From an uncultured Alphaproteobacteria bacterium (GTDB taxonomy: Bacteria > Pseudomonadota > Alphaproteobacteria > HIMB59), in the NCBI GenBank assembly GCA_902575065.1, contig CACGPU010000007.1, positions 1 through 64,000 on the forward strand: DNA of 64,000 nt, read 5' to 3'. A model generated the notes under the pieces. That model was not told the DNA's origin. It searched no databases and was given only the letters and a program-made list of their open reading frames with translations. Below are positions 53,297 to 64,000 of this stretch, piece after piece (the first letter of the stretch is position 1; each line of letters opens with the position of its first letter). Made by a program: the position numbers and the translations under genes.

Positions 53297-54396
53297 GAAA
53301 ACATTCTCTTTTTTTCGTTAATTGACATAAAATTTAGTAATAGTGCACAAATAATTAAATTACTCAACAAAGAACTTCCCCCATAAGACATAAATGGCAA
53401 AGCAACTCCAACCACTGGTAAAATACCAATAGTCATAGATATATTTATAAGAAATTCAAAAAAAATTTTAAATGATAATACAAATAAAATTATTTTACTA
53501 AAAACTTGTGTGAGTTTGTATGTTTTTAAAACAGGAATTAAAAACATGATAAAGAAAAGTAGGATTAATAATATGGATCCTGTAAAACCAAACTGCTCAG
53601 AAAATATTGCAAAAACAAAATCTGTCTCTTTCTCTGGAAGAAAATCTAAGCTACTTTGGGAGCCCTCCATAAAACCATTTCCTTTTAGCCCTCCAGATCC
53701 TATCGCAATCTTAGATTGAATTATATGATACCCCTTTCCAAGTGGGTCCAGGTCAGGGTTTAGAAAAATTTGTATTCTATTTTGTTGGTAAGGCTTTAAA
53801 AAAGTCCATAAAATTGGACTGATCGACAAAATAAGGCCTATTGATAATAACGGATAAATTATTTTAATGCCTGCATAAAAAATAACAACCAGACCTAAAG
53901 CTAAAATAATTACAGCTGTACCTAAATCTGGTTGAATAGCAACTAATATGAAAAATAATATTGATATAAATAGAGGTAGAATTGATTTAAACAGACCTAT
54001 AGTTTTTTCTGAATTGAGTTTGTGAAAGTATTTAGCCATAAATATGACTAGAGCTATTTTGGTAAATTCTGATACTTGTAGATTAAATCCAGCAATTCTT
54101 ATCCATCTCGTAGCACCCATGCCTGTATAACCAAAAATTAATGTTGTTATTAGCCCAATCAAAACTAATATTAAAAATAACTCTGCAAAATTAAAAATAA
54201 ACTTTGGCTCTAACATTATTATTAAAAAAAACAATGGTAGAAAAAATAAAAATCTAACTAACTGATTTGATGCCCATGGGTCAAGAGAGCCACCAGCAGC
54301 TGAGTAAAGATTGATCTCTCCTATCCAAAAAATCATGAAAACGATAAAAATATAAATCCAATTTATATTTAAAATATTTTTAAATTCTCTAAACAT
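53293..54396 (-). CDS. rodA: rod shape-determining peptidoglycan polymerase RodA
   Basis: RodA is the SEDS-family glycosyltransferase that polymerises glycan strands with PBP2. I prefer the ATG at 54396 (MFREFKNIL), giving 367 residues and an 8-base overlap with mrdA, over a TTG at 54411. About ten membrane helices are visible. Conserved segments include ATRWIRIAGFNLQVSEFTK, QPDLGTAVII, GKGYHIIQSKIAIGSGGLKGNG, and LPVVGVALPFMSYGGSS. The partner PBP2 gene is directly upstream. Confidence 0.95.
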   Translation of the reverse strand: MFREFKNILNINWIYIFIVFMIFWIGEINLYSAAGGSLDPWASNQLVRFLFFLPLFFLIIMLEPKFIFNFAELFLILVLIGLITTLIFGYTGMGATRWIRIAGFNLQVSEFTKIALVIFMAKYFHKLNSEKTIGLFKSILPLFISILFFILVAIQPDLGTAVIILALGLVVIFYAGIKIIYPLLSIGLILSISPILWTFLKPYQQNRIQIFLNPDLDPLGKGYHIIQSKIAIGSGGLKGNGFMEGSQSSLDFLPEKETDFVFAIFSEQFGFTGSILLILLFFIMFLIPVLKTYKLTQVFSKIILFVLSFKIFFEFLINISMTIGILPVVGVALPFMSYGGSSLLSNLIICALLLNFMSINEKKRMFS

Positions 54397-56161
54397 TATT
54401 TTTAAAAGCAAAATCTAGTACCTTATGGGCTATTGGAGCAGCTACCGCTGATCCAGATCCTCCATTCTCTATAATCACTGAAGCTATATATTTTGGCTTA
54501 TCATAAGGAGCATATCCTACAAATACTGAGTGATCTTTAAATCTTTCTTCTATTTCCTTTGATTTATACTGATCGTCTTCTCTTTCGCTCTCTTTAATTC
54601 TTATTACTTGAGAAGTTCCTGTTTTACCTCCAATTTTTACTAATTCTGGATTGGAAATACTCAACTTATGTGCTGTTCCTCTTGGCTCTTGAACAACAGC
54701 GTTTAGAGAATTAATTATGATTTGTTGATGTTCATTGTTTAGTAATTTACCTGTAAATTTTGTGGGCACGTTTTTATCAATCTTAGGTATCGGATATTTT
54801 CCTCCATTTAATATAGCAGAATAAAGTGTAGCAAGCTGTAATGGAGATGTTTGATTATATCCTTGTCCAATACATGTAATTAATGTCTCACCTTGATACC
54901 AACTTTCGTCTAAAAACGCTTTTTTCCATTTTTTACTTGGAACAAGTCCCTTTCCTATGTTTGATAAACCAATATCGTACTCTTTATTTAAACCTAAATT
55001 GCTGGATAAGCTGGCAATATCATCAATATTTGTTTTTTTTGCTAATTCATAAAAATATACATCACAAGACTCCTTAATAGCTTTTCTAAGATTAACTTTT
55101 CCATGTCCCTTTTTTTTCCAACAATAATAATTCCTATCGCCAAGTGAGGAGTGTCCTTTGCAAAAAACTTCTTTTTTAGAGTCAATTAAATTTCTTTGAA
55201 GACCAACTAAAGCAGAGATTGGTTTAAACACAGAACCTGGAGGATAAAAACCAGAGAAAGCCCTATTAAAAAGTGGTTTCTGATCATCGTTAAGTAAATC
55301 TTTAATTTTATTATTTTCCCTATCCTCAAAGATTTGTGCATCAAAAGTAGGATTGGAGTTCATCGACAAGATCGATCCATCTGAAACACTGATAACAACA
55401 ATGGATCCTTTTTTATCTGAGGGAAGCTGAGATTGAGCATAATTTTGAAGAGTTAAATCTAATGTTAAGTCTAAATCATTGCCTTTAATGGATTTTTCAA
55501 TAGAAATTTCTCTAATAGTTTTACCTTTAGCGTTTACTTCGCTAAATATTTTACCTGGTTTACCCCGTAAATGTTTTTCATAACTTCTCTCTAAATGAAA
55601 TACACCTTTAGAGTATAGTTCAGAAGATTGAGTTGGTTGCCCCATATAGCCAATTATTTGTGAAAAATTTTGATATGGATAATATCTTTTTTTAGACTCA
55701 ATAATTTTTATAGAATTAAATAAAAATTTGTTTTTTTCAAATTCTACAATCTGTTTCCATGAAGCTCTACTTAGACTAAATCCACTATATTCATTATATT
55801 TTTTTAGTTGATTTGATATTTCCCCAAAATTTAGCTTAAGTTTAATAAGACTATCAAGTTTTTTAATCTCATCAAGATAATCTTTGCTTAAGTTTTTAAA
55901 AACTACAAATTCATATAATGAAGAGCTCCCAGCTAGTAAATTTTTTTTGGAGTCATAAATGTCCCCCCTTAAAGGAGGTGTTAGTTTTATAGAGAGTTTA
56001 TTTTCAACTGATTTTTTTTTATAAAAATTAAAATTAATAACCTGTAATGAAAATAATCTAAGAGAGACAAGTAAAGATAAAATAGCCCCAAATATAATTA
56101 TGATGAATGATCTTCTATTTAATATTTTTATACTATCTTCACTTGTCTTATTCTTTTCCAT
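54389..56161 (-). CDS. mrdA: penicillin-binding protein 2 (elongation transpeptidase)
   Basis: PBP2 cross-links new peptidoglycan in the elongasome. The 590-residue protein has a membrane anchor (about 19-36), a pedestal with PPLRGDIYDSKKNLLA, and the transpeptidase domain with nucleophile S310 in PGSVFKPISAL, SCD near 353-355, and GGKTGTSQ near 513. Length and motifs match class B PBP2. It overlaps mreD by 14 bases and rodA by 8. Confidence 0.96.
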   Translation of the reverse strand: MEKNKTSEDSIKILNRRSFIIIIFGAILSLLVSLRLFSLQVINFNFYKKKSVENKLSIKLTPPLRGDIYDSKKNLLAGSSSLYEFVVFKNLSKDYLDEIKKLDSLIKLKLNFGEISNQLKKYNEYSGFSLSRASWKQIVEFEKNKFLFNSIKIIESKKRYYPYQNFSQIIGYMGQPTQSSELYSKGVFHLERSYEKHLRGKPGKIFSEVNAKGKTIREISIEKSIKGNDLDLTLDLTLQNYAQSQLPSDKKGSIVVISVSDGSILSMNSNPTFDAQIFEDRENNKIKDLLNDDQKPLFNRAFSGFYPPGSVFKPISALVGLQRNLIDSKKEVFCKGHSSLGDRNYYCWKKKGHGKVNLRKAIKESCDVYFYELAKKTNIDDIASLSSNLGLNKEYDIGLSNIGKGLVPSKKWKKAFLDESWYQGETLITCIGQGYNQTSPLQLATLYSAILNGGKYPIPKIDKNVPTKFTGKLLNNEHQQIIINSLNAVVQEPRGTAHKLSISNPELVKIGGKTGTSQVIRIKESEREDDQYKSKEIEERFKDHSVFVGYAPYDKPKYIASVIIENGGSGSAVAAPIAHKVLDFAFKNNV

Positions 56162-56568
56162 ATTTTGAGAGTCCTAAAAATATTAAAATTAAAATAAATA
56201 TACTTATAAAATATTGTAAATTTAACAATCTGAAAACTACTGTTTGATCAAATATACAGAAAACAATAAAACTTAGTAAAAAAATGATAAATGATTTTAT
56301 ATATAATGCAAAATTATAATTATTTATAAAATAATTTAATAAAATAAGAGGTATAAACAAAGCTACAACGCCAATTAATATTGGTAATCCTACAAAAACC
56401 TCTACAATGTAAGTCGATAAGATGAATATAAAGGCATCAATAATTTTAATATTTTTTTCCATAAGAACTGTATAAAAAGCTATATTTATCAAAGAAAAAA
56501 TAACAATATCATTTATAACAAAATTAAAATTTCCATAAATTAAAAATAATATTGTTACGAAAACAAGT

Positions 56569-56576
<8 letters not shown>
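56148..56576 (-). CDS. mreD: MreD-like membrane protein
   Basis: The 142-residue protein has about five hydrophobic helices and almost no soluble domain. MreD sequences are poorly conserved, so the call rests mainly on its position between mreC and mrdA and on size and topology. The MreBCD complex guides lateral wall growth. It overlaps mreC by 8 bases and mrdA by 14. It is slightly shorter than E. coli MreD (162). Confidence 0.75.
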
Positions 56577-58363
<1,787 letters not shown>

Positions 58364-59932
58364 TTAAATTCCTTTAATATTTGAGATGCTAATCTCAGAG
58401 ACTCCTTCTTGCATATTAGAATTTTTCTCAAAGTTTAATATTTTATTACATGCATTGATATAAGATTTTGCAGAGGCAACGATAATATCTATATCAGATG
58501 CTTTGCCAATGAATTCTTTGTTTGAATATTCAAGTTTTACCGCAACTTCACCTTGTGCGTCAGAGTCTGGCGTGATGGCGTTTATGTGATATAAAACCAA
58601 TTTTGGTGAAAATCCCAATACTTTTGAAATACAGCTAAATACTGCATCTATAGGACCATTTCCAGATCCACTTACCTCTTTAATTTCATCTTTAAATTTT
58701 AATTCTAAAGAAGCAACATGTTTTGAATTAGTACCAGACATAATGCTTAAATTTTTTAGTTTTAAAGTATTTGATTGATTAAAGTGCGTATCATCTACCA
58801 ATGCTATTATATCCTCATCATAAACATCTTTTTTCTTATCAGCTAAAAGCTTAAATTTTTCGAAAATCTCATTGATATAATTATCACCTACCTCGTATCC
58901 CAAAATTTTTAATTTTTCTTTGAATGCGTGTTTACCAGAGTGTTTACCAAGCACTAAACTCGATTTTTTTAAACCAATTGTCTCTGGTGACATAATCTCA
59001 TAAGTTTGGACATTTTTTAATACCCCATCTTGATGAATTCCGGATTCATGAGCAAAAGCGTTGGCACCTACGATTGCCTTATTTGGCTGAACTGGAAAAC
59101 CTGTAATTGAAGATACAAGTTTTGATGTTTTAGATATAGCATTTGTGTTAATATTTGACTCAACTTTTAAGAGATCTGACCTTACTTTCATAGCCATAAC
59201 CACCTCCTCTAGAGCAGCATTACCAGCTCTCTCTCCTAATCCATTAATAGTGCATTCAATTTGTCTTGCACCGTTTTCAACTGCATTTAGGGAATTAGCA
59301 ACTGCTAAACCTAGATCATTATGACAATGAACAGAAATTATTGCCTTATCAATATTAGGAACATTATTTTTTACTTTTTTTATAATCTCTCCAAACTCAA
59401 ATGGTAAAGTATAGCCAACTGTATCAGGGATATTAATTGTAGACGCACCACTTTCAATTGCTAATTCTATACATTTATAAAGAAAATCTATGGATGATCT
59501 ACCACCATCTTCACAGCTCCACTCAATATTAGGGCATAAATTTCTTGCAAATGATACACTATCTTTAATTTTATCTAGGACCTCTTCTTGAGTTAATTTG
59601 AGTTTGAACTTCATATGAATTGGACTTGTGGCAATAAAAGTGTGAATTCTTGGATTTTTAGCTTTTTTTACAGCATTCCAAGCTGTTTCAATATCCTCGT
59701 GTTTTGCCCTAGCTAATCCAGCTATCTGGCAGTCTTTTATTTCGTGGGCAATTGTTTTAACTGAATTAAAATCACCTTTCGAAGCTATAGGAAAACCAGC
59801 CTCAATTATGTCAACCTTTAACTCCTCTAATAGTCGAGCAATAGAGAGTTTTTCTTCTTGATTCATCGAAGCTCCAGGAGACTGCTCTCCATCTCTAAGA
59901 GTAGTATCAAATATTAAAACTTTATCCGGCAA
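58364..59932 (-). CDS. leuA: 2-isopropylmalate synthase
   Basis: LeuA condenses 2-oxoisovalerate with acetyl-CoA, the first leucine-specific step. The 522-residue protein begins DKVLIFDTTLRDGEQSPGAS, has the HMGL-like catalytic barrel with the metal-binding HCHNDLGLAVAN, GERAGNAALEEV and ANAFAHESGIHQDGVL, and a C-terminal regulatory domain (about 390-522) that in relatives binds leucine. The start appears to be TTG at 59932, just after the ilvC stop. It lies directly upstream of mreB. Confidence 0.96.
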   Translation of the reverse strand: MPDKVLIFDTTLRDGEQSPGASMNQEEKLSIARLLEELKVDIIEAGFPIASKGDFNSVKTIAHEIKDCQIAGLARAKHEDIETAWNAVKKAKNPRIHTFIATSPIHMKFKLKLTQEEVLDKIKDSVSFARNLCPNIEWSCEDGGRSSIDFLYKCIELAIESGASTINIPDTVGYTLPFEFGEIIKKVKNNVPNIDKAIISVHCHNDLGLAVANSLNAVENGARQIECTINGLGERAGNAALEEVVMAMKVRSDLLKVESNINTNAISKTSKLVSSITGFPVQPNKAIVGANAFAHESGIHQDGVLKNVQTYEIMSPETIGLKKSSLVLGKHSGKHAFKEKLKILGYEVGDNYINEIFEKFKLLADKKKDVYDEDIIALVDDTHFNQSNTLKLKNLSIMSGTNSKHVASLELKFKDEIKEVSGSGNGPIDAVFSCISKVLGFSPKLVLYHINAITPDSDAQGEVAVKLEYSNKEFIGKASDIDIIVASAKSYINACNKILNFEKNSNMQEGVSEISISNIKGI

Positions 59933-59934
59933 TA

Positions 59935-60951
59935 CTAGATATCCTTTACAAGTTTATTGGATGCTATCCATGGCATCATCGATCTTAATTTAGCCCCCAC
60001 CTCTTCAATTTGGTGCTTTGCACCTTGGTCTCTCATTTGTTTAAACTTAATTTGCCCTGACTTATGTTCGGCCATCCATTCTTTTGTGAAAGTACCATCT
60101 TGTATTTCACTTAGAACTTTTTTCATTTCAGCTTTCGTAGCTTCGTTAGGAACTACTCTTGGACCTCTGGTATAATCACCGTATTCAGCTGTATTAGATA
60201 TAGAATACCTCATGTTAGCCATCCCACCTTCATACATTAGATCAACAATTAATTTTACTTCATGTAAACATTCGAAATAGGCCATTTCAGGGGCATAACC
60301 AGCCTCAACAAGAGTTTCAAAACCGTTTCTTACAAGAGACATTAACCCTCCACAAAGAACTGTTTGCTCACCAAATAAATCTGTTTCACATTCCTCTTTA
60401 AATGTAGTTTCAATTATACCAGATTTACCTCCTCCTAAAGCAGAAGCATACGCAAGACCAATTTCTTTTGCATTACCACTTACATTTTTGTCTACTGCGA
60501 GTAAACATGGCACTCCACCACCTTTAAGATACTCTCCTCTTACAGTATGACCTGGGCCTTTTGGAGCGACCATAAAAACGTCTAAATCCTCTCTTGCTGT
60601 TATAAGTTGAAAATGAATATTTAAACCATGCGCAAATGCTAAAGCAGCTCCATTTTTTATATTGTCGTGAATTTGAGTTTGATAAATTTCTTGCTGATTT
60701 TCATCAGGGGCTAAGAACATTACAATATCTGCATCCTTTACTGCGTCTCCAGGTGTTTGAGTTTTTAAGCCCACATTCTTTGCTTTTTCAATTGATGAAG
60801 AACCTTCTCTCAATCCAACAACTACATTAGAGGCCCCAGAGTCTTTTAGATTTAATGCATGAGCATGACCTTGCGATCCAAAACCTATTATTACAATTTT
60901 TTTGTCTTTTATTATGTTAAAATCAGCATCTTGTTCGTAATAAACCTTCAT
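59935..60951 (-). CDS. ilvC: ketol-acid reductoisomerase (NADP+)
   Basis: IlvC rearranges and reduces acetolactate in valine, leucine and isoleucine synthesis. The 338-residue class I enzyme has [17 protein letters not shown], the NADPH-phosphate-binding [20 protein letters not shown], and the metal-binding [11 protein letters not shown]. All catalytic Asp and Glu residues are present. It follows ilvN by 17 bases, and leuA lies 2 bases downstream. Confidence 0.97.
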   Translation of the reverse strand: MKVYYEQDADFNIIKDKKIVIIGFGSQGHAHALNLKDSGASNVVVGLREGSSSIEKAKNVGLKTQTPGDAVKDADIVMFLAPDENQQEIYQTQIHDNIKNGAALAFAHGLNIHFQLITAREDLDVFMVAPKGPGHTVRGEYLKGGGVPCLLAVDKNVSGNAKEIGLAYASALGGGKSGIIETTFKEECETDLFGEQTVLCGGLMSLVRNGFETLVEAGYAPEMAYFECLHEVKLIVDLMYEGGMANMRYSISNTAEYGDYTRGPRVVPNEATKAEMKKVLSEIQDGTFTKEWMAEHKSGQIKFKQMRDQGAKHQIEEVGAKLRSMMPWIASNKLVKDI

Positions 60952-60955
60952 ATTA

Positions 60956-60961
60956 CCCCCT
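60956..60961 (-). promoter_or_regulatory. Shine-Dalgarno-like sequence before ilvC
   Basis: On the minus strand the short gap before ilvC reads AGGGGG then TAAT then the ATG. It is one of the few purine-rich, G-rich tracts before a start codon in this window, where most genes have no visible Shine-Dalgarno. The spacing of 4 bases is short, so its strength is uncertain. Confidence 0.35.
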
Positions 60962-60968
60962 AAAAACG

Positions 60969-61505
60969 TTATATTCCGAGCCCTATAGGCCCACTTCGAA
61001 CTAATTCGACTTTTATACCACCGATTGTGTCTAAGTCATCTAAAAATTTGTTTATTCGCTCACTTGTGCCAGATATTTCATAAACAACAATATTTTGTCT
61101 TTTTTGAACAGTTCTTGAACGATAAATATCTGCAAAATTGAGTATTTTTTGATCTTGTTCATCATTTTCAAATTCGATTTTAATTAGGCAAATCTCTGCC
61201 TCATAAGACTCACTTAAGTTTGCTAAATTAGTTGCGCTATGAACGGGAACAAGTTTTTCTAGTTGTGCTATAATTTGACTAATTACTTTTTCTTCACCTA
61301 AAGTCTCTATAGTAATTCGAGAAAGATTTTTCTTAACGTCTACAACTGTTACATTTAATGCTTCAATATTATATCCTCTACCTGAAAATAAACCCACTAT
61401 ACGTGCAAGAATACCAGGTTCGTTATCAACAATAACAGAAAGAACGCTTCTCTTAGACTGTTTAAAAGCGTTTATAGGTGTAGGATAAACTGAAGTAGAG
61501 GACAT
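60969..61505 (-). CDS. ilvN: acetolactate synthase small subunit
   Basis: The regulatory subunit of acetohydroxyacid synthase, 178 residues. An ACT domain at about 18-90 has [29 protein letters not shown] (key part NEPGILARI), which binds valine for feedback control in relatives. The C-terminal ALS_ss_C domain follows with [13 protein letters not shown]. It follows ilvB by 12 bases, the expected partner order. Some relatives are called ilvH. Confidence 0.95.
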   Translation of the reverse strand: MSSTSVYPTPINAFKQSKRSVLSVIVDNEPGILARIVGLFSGRGYNIEALNVTVVDVKKNLSRITIETLGEEKVISQIIAQLEKLVPVHSATNLANLSESYEAEICLIKIEFENDEQDQKILNFADIYRSRTVQKRQNIVVYEISGTSERINKFLDDLDTIGGIKVELVRSGPIGLGI

Positions 61506-61517
61506 TATAAAAATTAG

Positions 61518-63290
61518 TTAAACTAGTACTTTTCCTTTTTCCTGATTTTCAGGATTTTCTTTATCGTATTTAGATAGTAACATTTCATGGTGGGCAGCTC
61601 CACTTGGTATCATAGGAAAACAATTTTCTTTTTTATCTACCCAAATATCGGCTATTACTGGCCTGTCAACTGAAATCATTTCATTAATTGTATCGTCTAA
61701 TTCAGAAATATTTTTTGCCCTAACTCCAACAGCATTGAAACTCTCTGCTAATTTTTTAAAATCAGGAAGGGCATCCACATAACTCTCTGAGTATCTACTA
61801 CCATGCAATAGTTCCTGCCACTGTCTAACCATTCCCATATATTCATTATTTAATATAAAAATTTTGATAGGTAACTTATATTGAACAGCTGTAGCTATTT
61901 CTTGGATATTCATAAGAAAAGACGCCTCACCAGCTATATCTATAACTAATGAGTCTGGATTTGCCATTTGTGCACCGACTGCGGCAGGCATACCGAAACC
62001 CATTGTGCCTAAACCACCTGATGTAATCCATCTGTTTGGTTTTGAAAACTTATAATATTGAGCTGCCCACATTTGATGCTGACCAACTTCTGTAGTAACA
62101 AATGTGTCTTTTTGTTTTGTTAATTCGTAAAGTCTGGAAATAGCGTGTTGTGGCTTGATCACTTCATCGCCTTGTTCGTAGTGGAGACATTCTTTTTTTC
62201 TCCATTCATTAATTTGACCCCACCAATTATTATAATCTTTATCGCCAAAATCAATGCTATTGGAGTCTATGAATGAGTTAATTTCTTTGAGTGTCAGAGC
62301 AATGTCAGTATTAGTATGAAAATTGACTTTAACGTTTTTATTGATTGAACTTTGATCAATATCTATATGGAATTTTATAGAGTCCGGAGAAAAAGCATCT
62401 AATCTGCCTGTAACACGGTCATCAAACCTTGCTCCAACGTTAATCATCAAATCACATTTGTTCATAGCCAAGTTAGCTTCGTAATTTCCATGCATACCTA
62501 ACATCCCAAGTGAACTTTTATCTTCACCTGGAAAACATCCCAATCCATGAAGAGTTGTAGTAATTGGAATATTTGTTTTATTTACGAGTTTAATAAGTTC
62601 TTGGCTAGCTTCATGGCCTGAGTTTAAACAACCACCACCGACATAAAATATAGGTCTCTCGGATTTTTTAATATGATTTACTAGTTCTTCGACAAAATTT
62701 TTATCAACTTTTTTTGAACCAGCTTTAATTCTGTGCTCTCTAAAACTAATATCTTTCTTTGATATATATTTTGACTTTGCAAACTGAACATCTTTGGGAA
62801 TATCAATTAAAACAGGACCTGGTCTACCAGAGCTAGCAATTTTAAATGCCTCATGAATAGTCTCGGAGAGTTTGCTTACATCCTTGACTAAATAATTGTG
62901 CTTAGTGCAAGGTCTTGTAATTCCAGTTGTATCACATTCCTGAAATGCATCTGTTCCAATTAAATGTGATGGGACTTGTCCACTGATACAGACAATTGGA
63001 ATGCTATCCATCAATGCATCAGTCAATCCAGTAACAACATTGGTCACACCAGGACCAGATGTTACTAACAACACACCTACTTTTCCGCTTGATCTAGCAT
63101 AGCCTTCTGCTGCATGAACAGCACCAGCCTCTTGCCTTACTAATACATGTTTTAAAAAGTTTTGGCCAAATATTGCATCATAAATGGGAAGAACAGCTCC
63201 GCCTGGATATCCAAAGATTGTATCAACCTCTTGGTCTTTAAGGGCTTTGAGTAAAATATCAGCACCCGTGAATTCGTTTTCATTAGCCAT
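61518..63290 (-). CDS. ilvB: acetolactate synthase large subunit
   Basis: The catalytic ThDP-dependent subunit, 590 residues, makes acetolactate from two pyruvates. It has GYPGGAVLPIYDA, the catalytic Glu in RQEAGAVHAAEGYAR, FDDRVTGR, and the ThDP-binding region IDIAGEASFLMN with the Asn of LNNEYMGMVRQW. GEASF has Glu where many enzymes have the GDASF Asp at the magnesium site; I believe this is common in Alphaproteobacteria. The start overlaps the end of miaA by 8 bases. Confidence 0.97.
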   Translation of the reverse strand: MANENEFTGADILLKALKDQEVDTIFGYPGGAVLPIYDAIFGQNFLKHVLVRQEAGAVHAAEGYARSSGKVGVLLVTSGPGVTNVVTGLTDALMDSIPIVCISGQVPSHLIGTDAFQECDTTGITRPCTKHNYLVKDVSKLSETIHEAFKIASSGRPGPVLIDIPKDVQFAKSKYISKKDISFREHRIKAGSKKVDKNFVEELVNHIKKSERPIFYVGGGCLNSGHEASQELIKLVNKTNIPITTTLHGLGCFPGEDKSSLGMLGMHGNYEANLAMNKCDLMINVGARFDDRVTGRLDAFSPDSIKFHIDIDQSSINKNVKVNFHTNTDIALTLKEINSFIDSNSIDFGDKDYNNWWGQINEWRKKECLHYEQGDEVIKPQHAISRLYELTKQKDTFVTTEVGQHQMWAAQYYKFSKPNRWITSGGLGTMGFGMPAAVGAQMANPDSLVIDIAGEASFLMNIQEIATAVQYKLPIKIFILNNEYMGMVRQWQELLHGSRYSESYVDALPDFKKLAESFNAVGVRAKNISELDDTINEMISVDRPVIADIWVDKKENCFPMIPSGAAHHEMLLSKYDKENPENQEKGKVLV

Positions 63291-64000
63291 TTAGGTATAT
63301 ACTTATATTTTCAATTGAATCTTTAGGGAAGCTTTTTTTATAGTTTATTCTCAAATTAAGTTGGCTAAATTTTTGGTTATTCCACCATGTAAACTGTCTT
63401 TTAATATACCTCTTGGTATTTTTAATTCCTAAATAAATAGCCTCATCTAAACTTAATTTATTTCTAACACAAGATAGCAATTCTGGCAGACCATGAGCTT
63501 TATAGAGAGTTTTTGATATTTTTTTATTTTCATAAAGTGATTTAACCTCTTCTAAAGCGCCCTTGTTTATCATTTGATGAAATCTTAATTCTGCTTTTTC
63601 GTAAAGATCTTTCTTGGGTTTTGTAACTTGAATAACAAGTGCATTAGGAGTGATCGGTTCTTTGCTACCATAATTATTTTCCATTGTGTCATTATGCTCC
63701 AAGCAAAAAGCTAAACGACTTAATAATCTTTGTTTATCTTTTGGAAAAATTTTTTCTTTATAATATTTTTCTAAAATATTCAGGCAATGATCTGGGCCTT
63801 TGTCTAGATATAAATCTTCTGCTTGTTTTTTAAATTTGTAACTAATTGATGGCATCACTGATAATCCTTCTATTAGTGATTGAATATAAAAACCAGTACC
63901 ACCAACAAACACAGGTATTTTATTTCTACTGTGAATATTTTTAATTACTTGTTTAACTTCATTAATCCAAAGATTTACAGAATATTCTTTATTATTCACA
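63283..64000 (-). CDS. miaA: tRNA dimethylallyltransferase, 5' end outside the window
   Basis: MiaA transfers a dimethylallyl group to A37 of tRNAs that read codons starting with U. The visible 239 residues are the C-terminal three quarters: FVGGTGFYIQSLIEGL, DKQRLLSRLAFCLE, HQMINKGALEEVKSL and KRYIKRQFTWWNN. The frame is still open at the window edge, so the P-loop start lies beyond 64000; the GTG at 63999 is probably internal. It leads the ilvB-ilvN-ilvC-leuA-mre run. Confidence 0.94.
   Translation of the reverse strand, partial: VNNKEYSVNLWINEVKQVIKNIHSRNKIPVFVGGTGFYIQSLIEGLSVMPSISYKFKKQAEDLYLDKGPDHCLNILEKYYKEKIFPKDKQRLLSRLAFCLEHNDTMENNYGSKEPITPNALVIQVTKPKKDLYEKAELRFHQMINKGALEEVKSLYENKKISKTLYKAHGLPELLSCVRNKLSLDEAIYLGIKNTKRYIKRQFTWWNNQKFSQLNLRINYKKSFPKDSIENISIYLNG

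Overview
The window is a gene-dense, strongly AT-rich piece of a bacterial chromosome, almost certainly from a free-living, genome-streamlined Alphaproteobacterium of the marine SAR11/HIMB59/Rhodospirillales-like kind. The evidence is indirect but consistent: a 41-residue cysteine-free L36, a class I lysyl-tRNA synthetase, DUF4167 beside prmC-prfA, DUF1178 beside a nitrilase and ubiG-lysC, and the run xerD / aroK-aroB-CorC / bolA / dnaJ / cobS-cobT. I cannot name a genus. I recognise 72 protein genes and one tRNA. No stretch longer than about 110 bases lacks a gene. I see no prophage, insertion sequence, CRISPR array or rRNA operon.

Layout. 1-3,010 (+): the end of an unknown gene, a 2OG-Fe(II) dioxygenase, trxB, rpmJ (reverse strand, easily missed), sufE and an exported cyclophilin. 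3,013-9,886 (-): a MotA/MotB-like proton-channel pair with a long coiled coil, a PagL-like lipid A deacylase, tRNA-Val, murJ, a ScsC/DsbA-type thiol oxidoreductase, a DUF1045 2H phosphoesterase and a Gate-domain membrane protein. 9,930-20,284: an M23 endopeptidase, then the run lysC-rodZ-ispG-hisS-prfA-prmC-DUF4167, with ubiG, DUF1178 and a nitrilase. 20,306-33,265: a degenerate methyltransferase, secA, accA, xerD, an unknown exported protein coupled to a 43-residue membrane protein, shikimate genes, CorC, BolA, and a DnaJ-CobS-CobT module.

33,254-39,277 (-): ferredoxin, lysS, pyrD, a HAD hydrolase, rpmB and a queuosine-precursor transporter with tgt. 39,386-44,889 (+): ctaA, an SDR-photolyase-SDR cluster, then purE-purK. 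44,886-53,296: pyrC, a heptosyltransferase-like enzyme, ygfZ, single-chain glyS, an S49 peptidase, a tRNA methyltransferase, a polyprenyl diphosphate synthase, panB, apt, DUF6165 and a cupin. 53,293-64,000 (-): rodA, mrdA, mreD, mreC, mreB, leuA, ilvC, ilvN, ilvB and the 3' part of miaA, apparently one long transcription unit.

Most genes are housekeeping. The points worth a second look are enzymes that keep their fold but have lost or changed diagnostic residues. They are a TGT with an altered base-recognition loop and eroded zinc site beside a queuosine-precursor transporter; a bacterial (6-4)-type photolyase lacking the Fe-S cysteines, next to an SDR lacking the catalytic tyrosine; and a BioC/NDUFAF5-like protein without the SAM glycine loop. 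There is also an orphan CobS/CobT-DnaJ module and a Zorya-like but non-Zorya proton-channel pair. Gene packing is extreme: convergent genes share stop codons, divergent genes nearly share start codons, and several genes appear to start with TTG.
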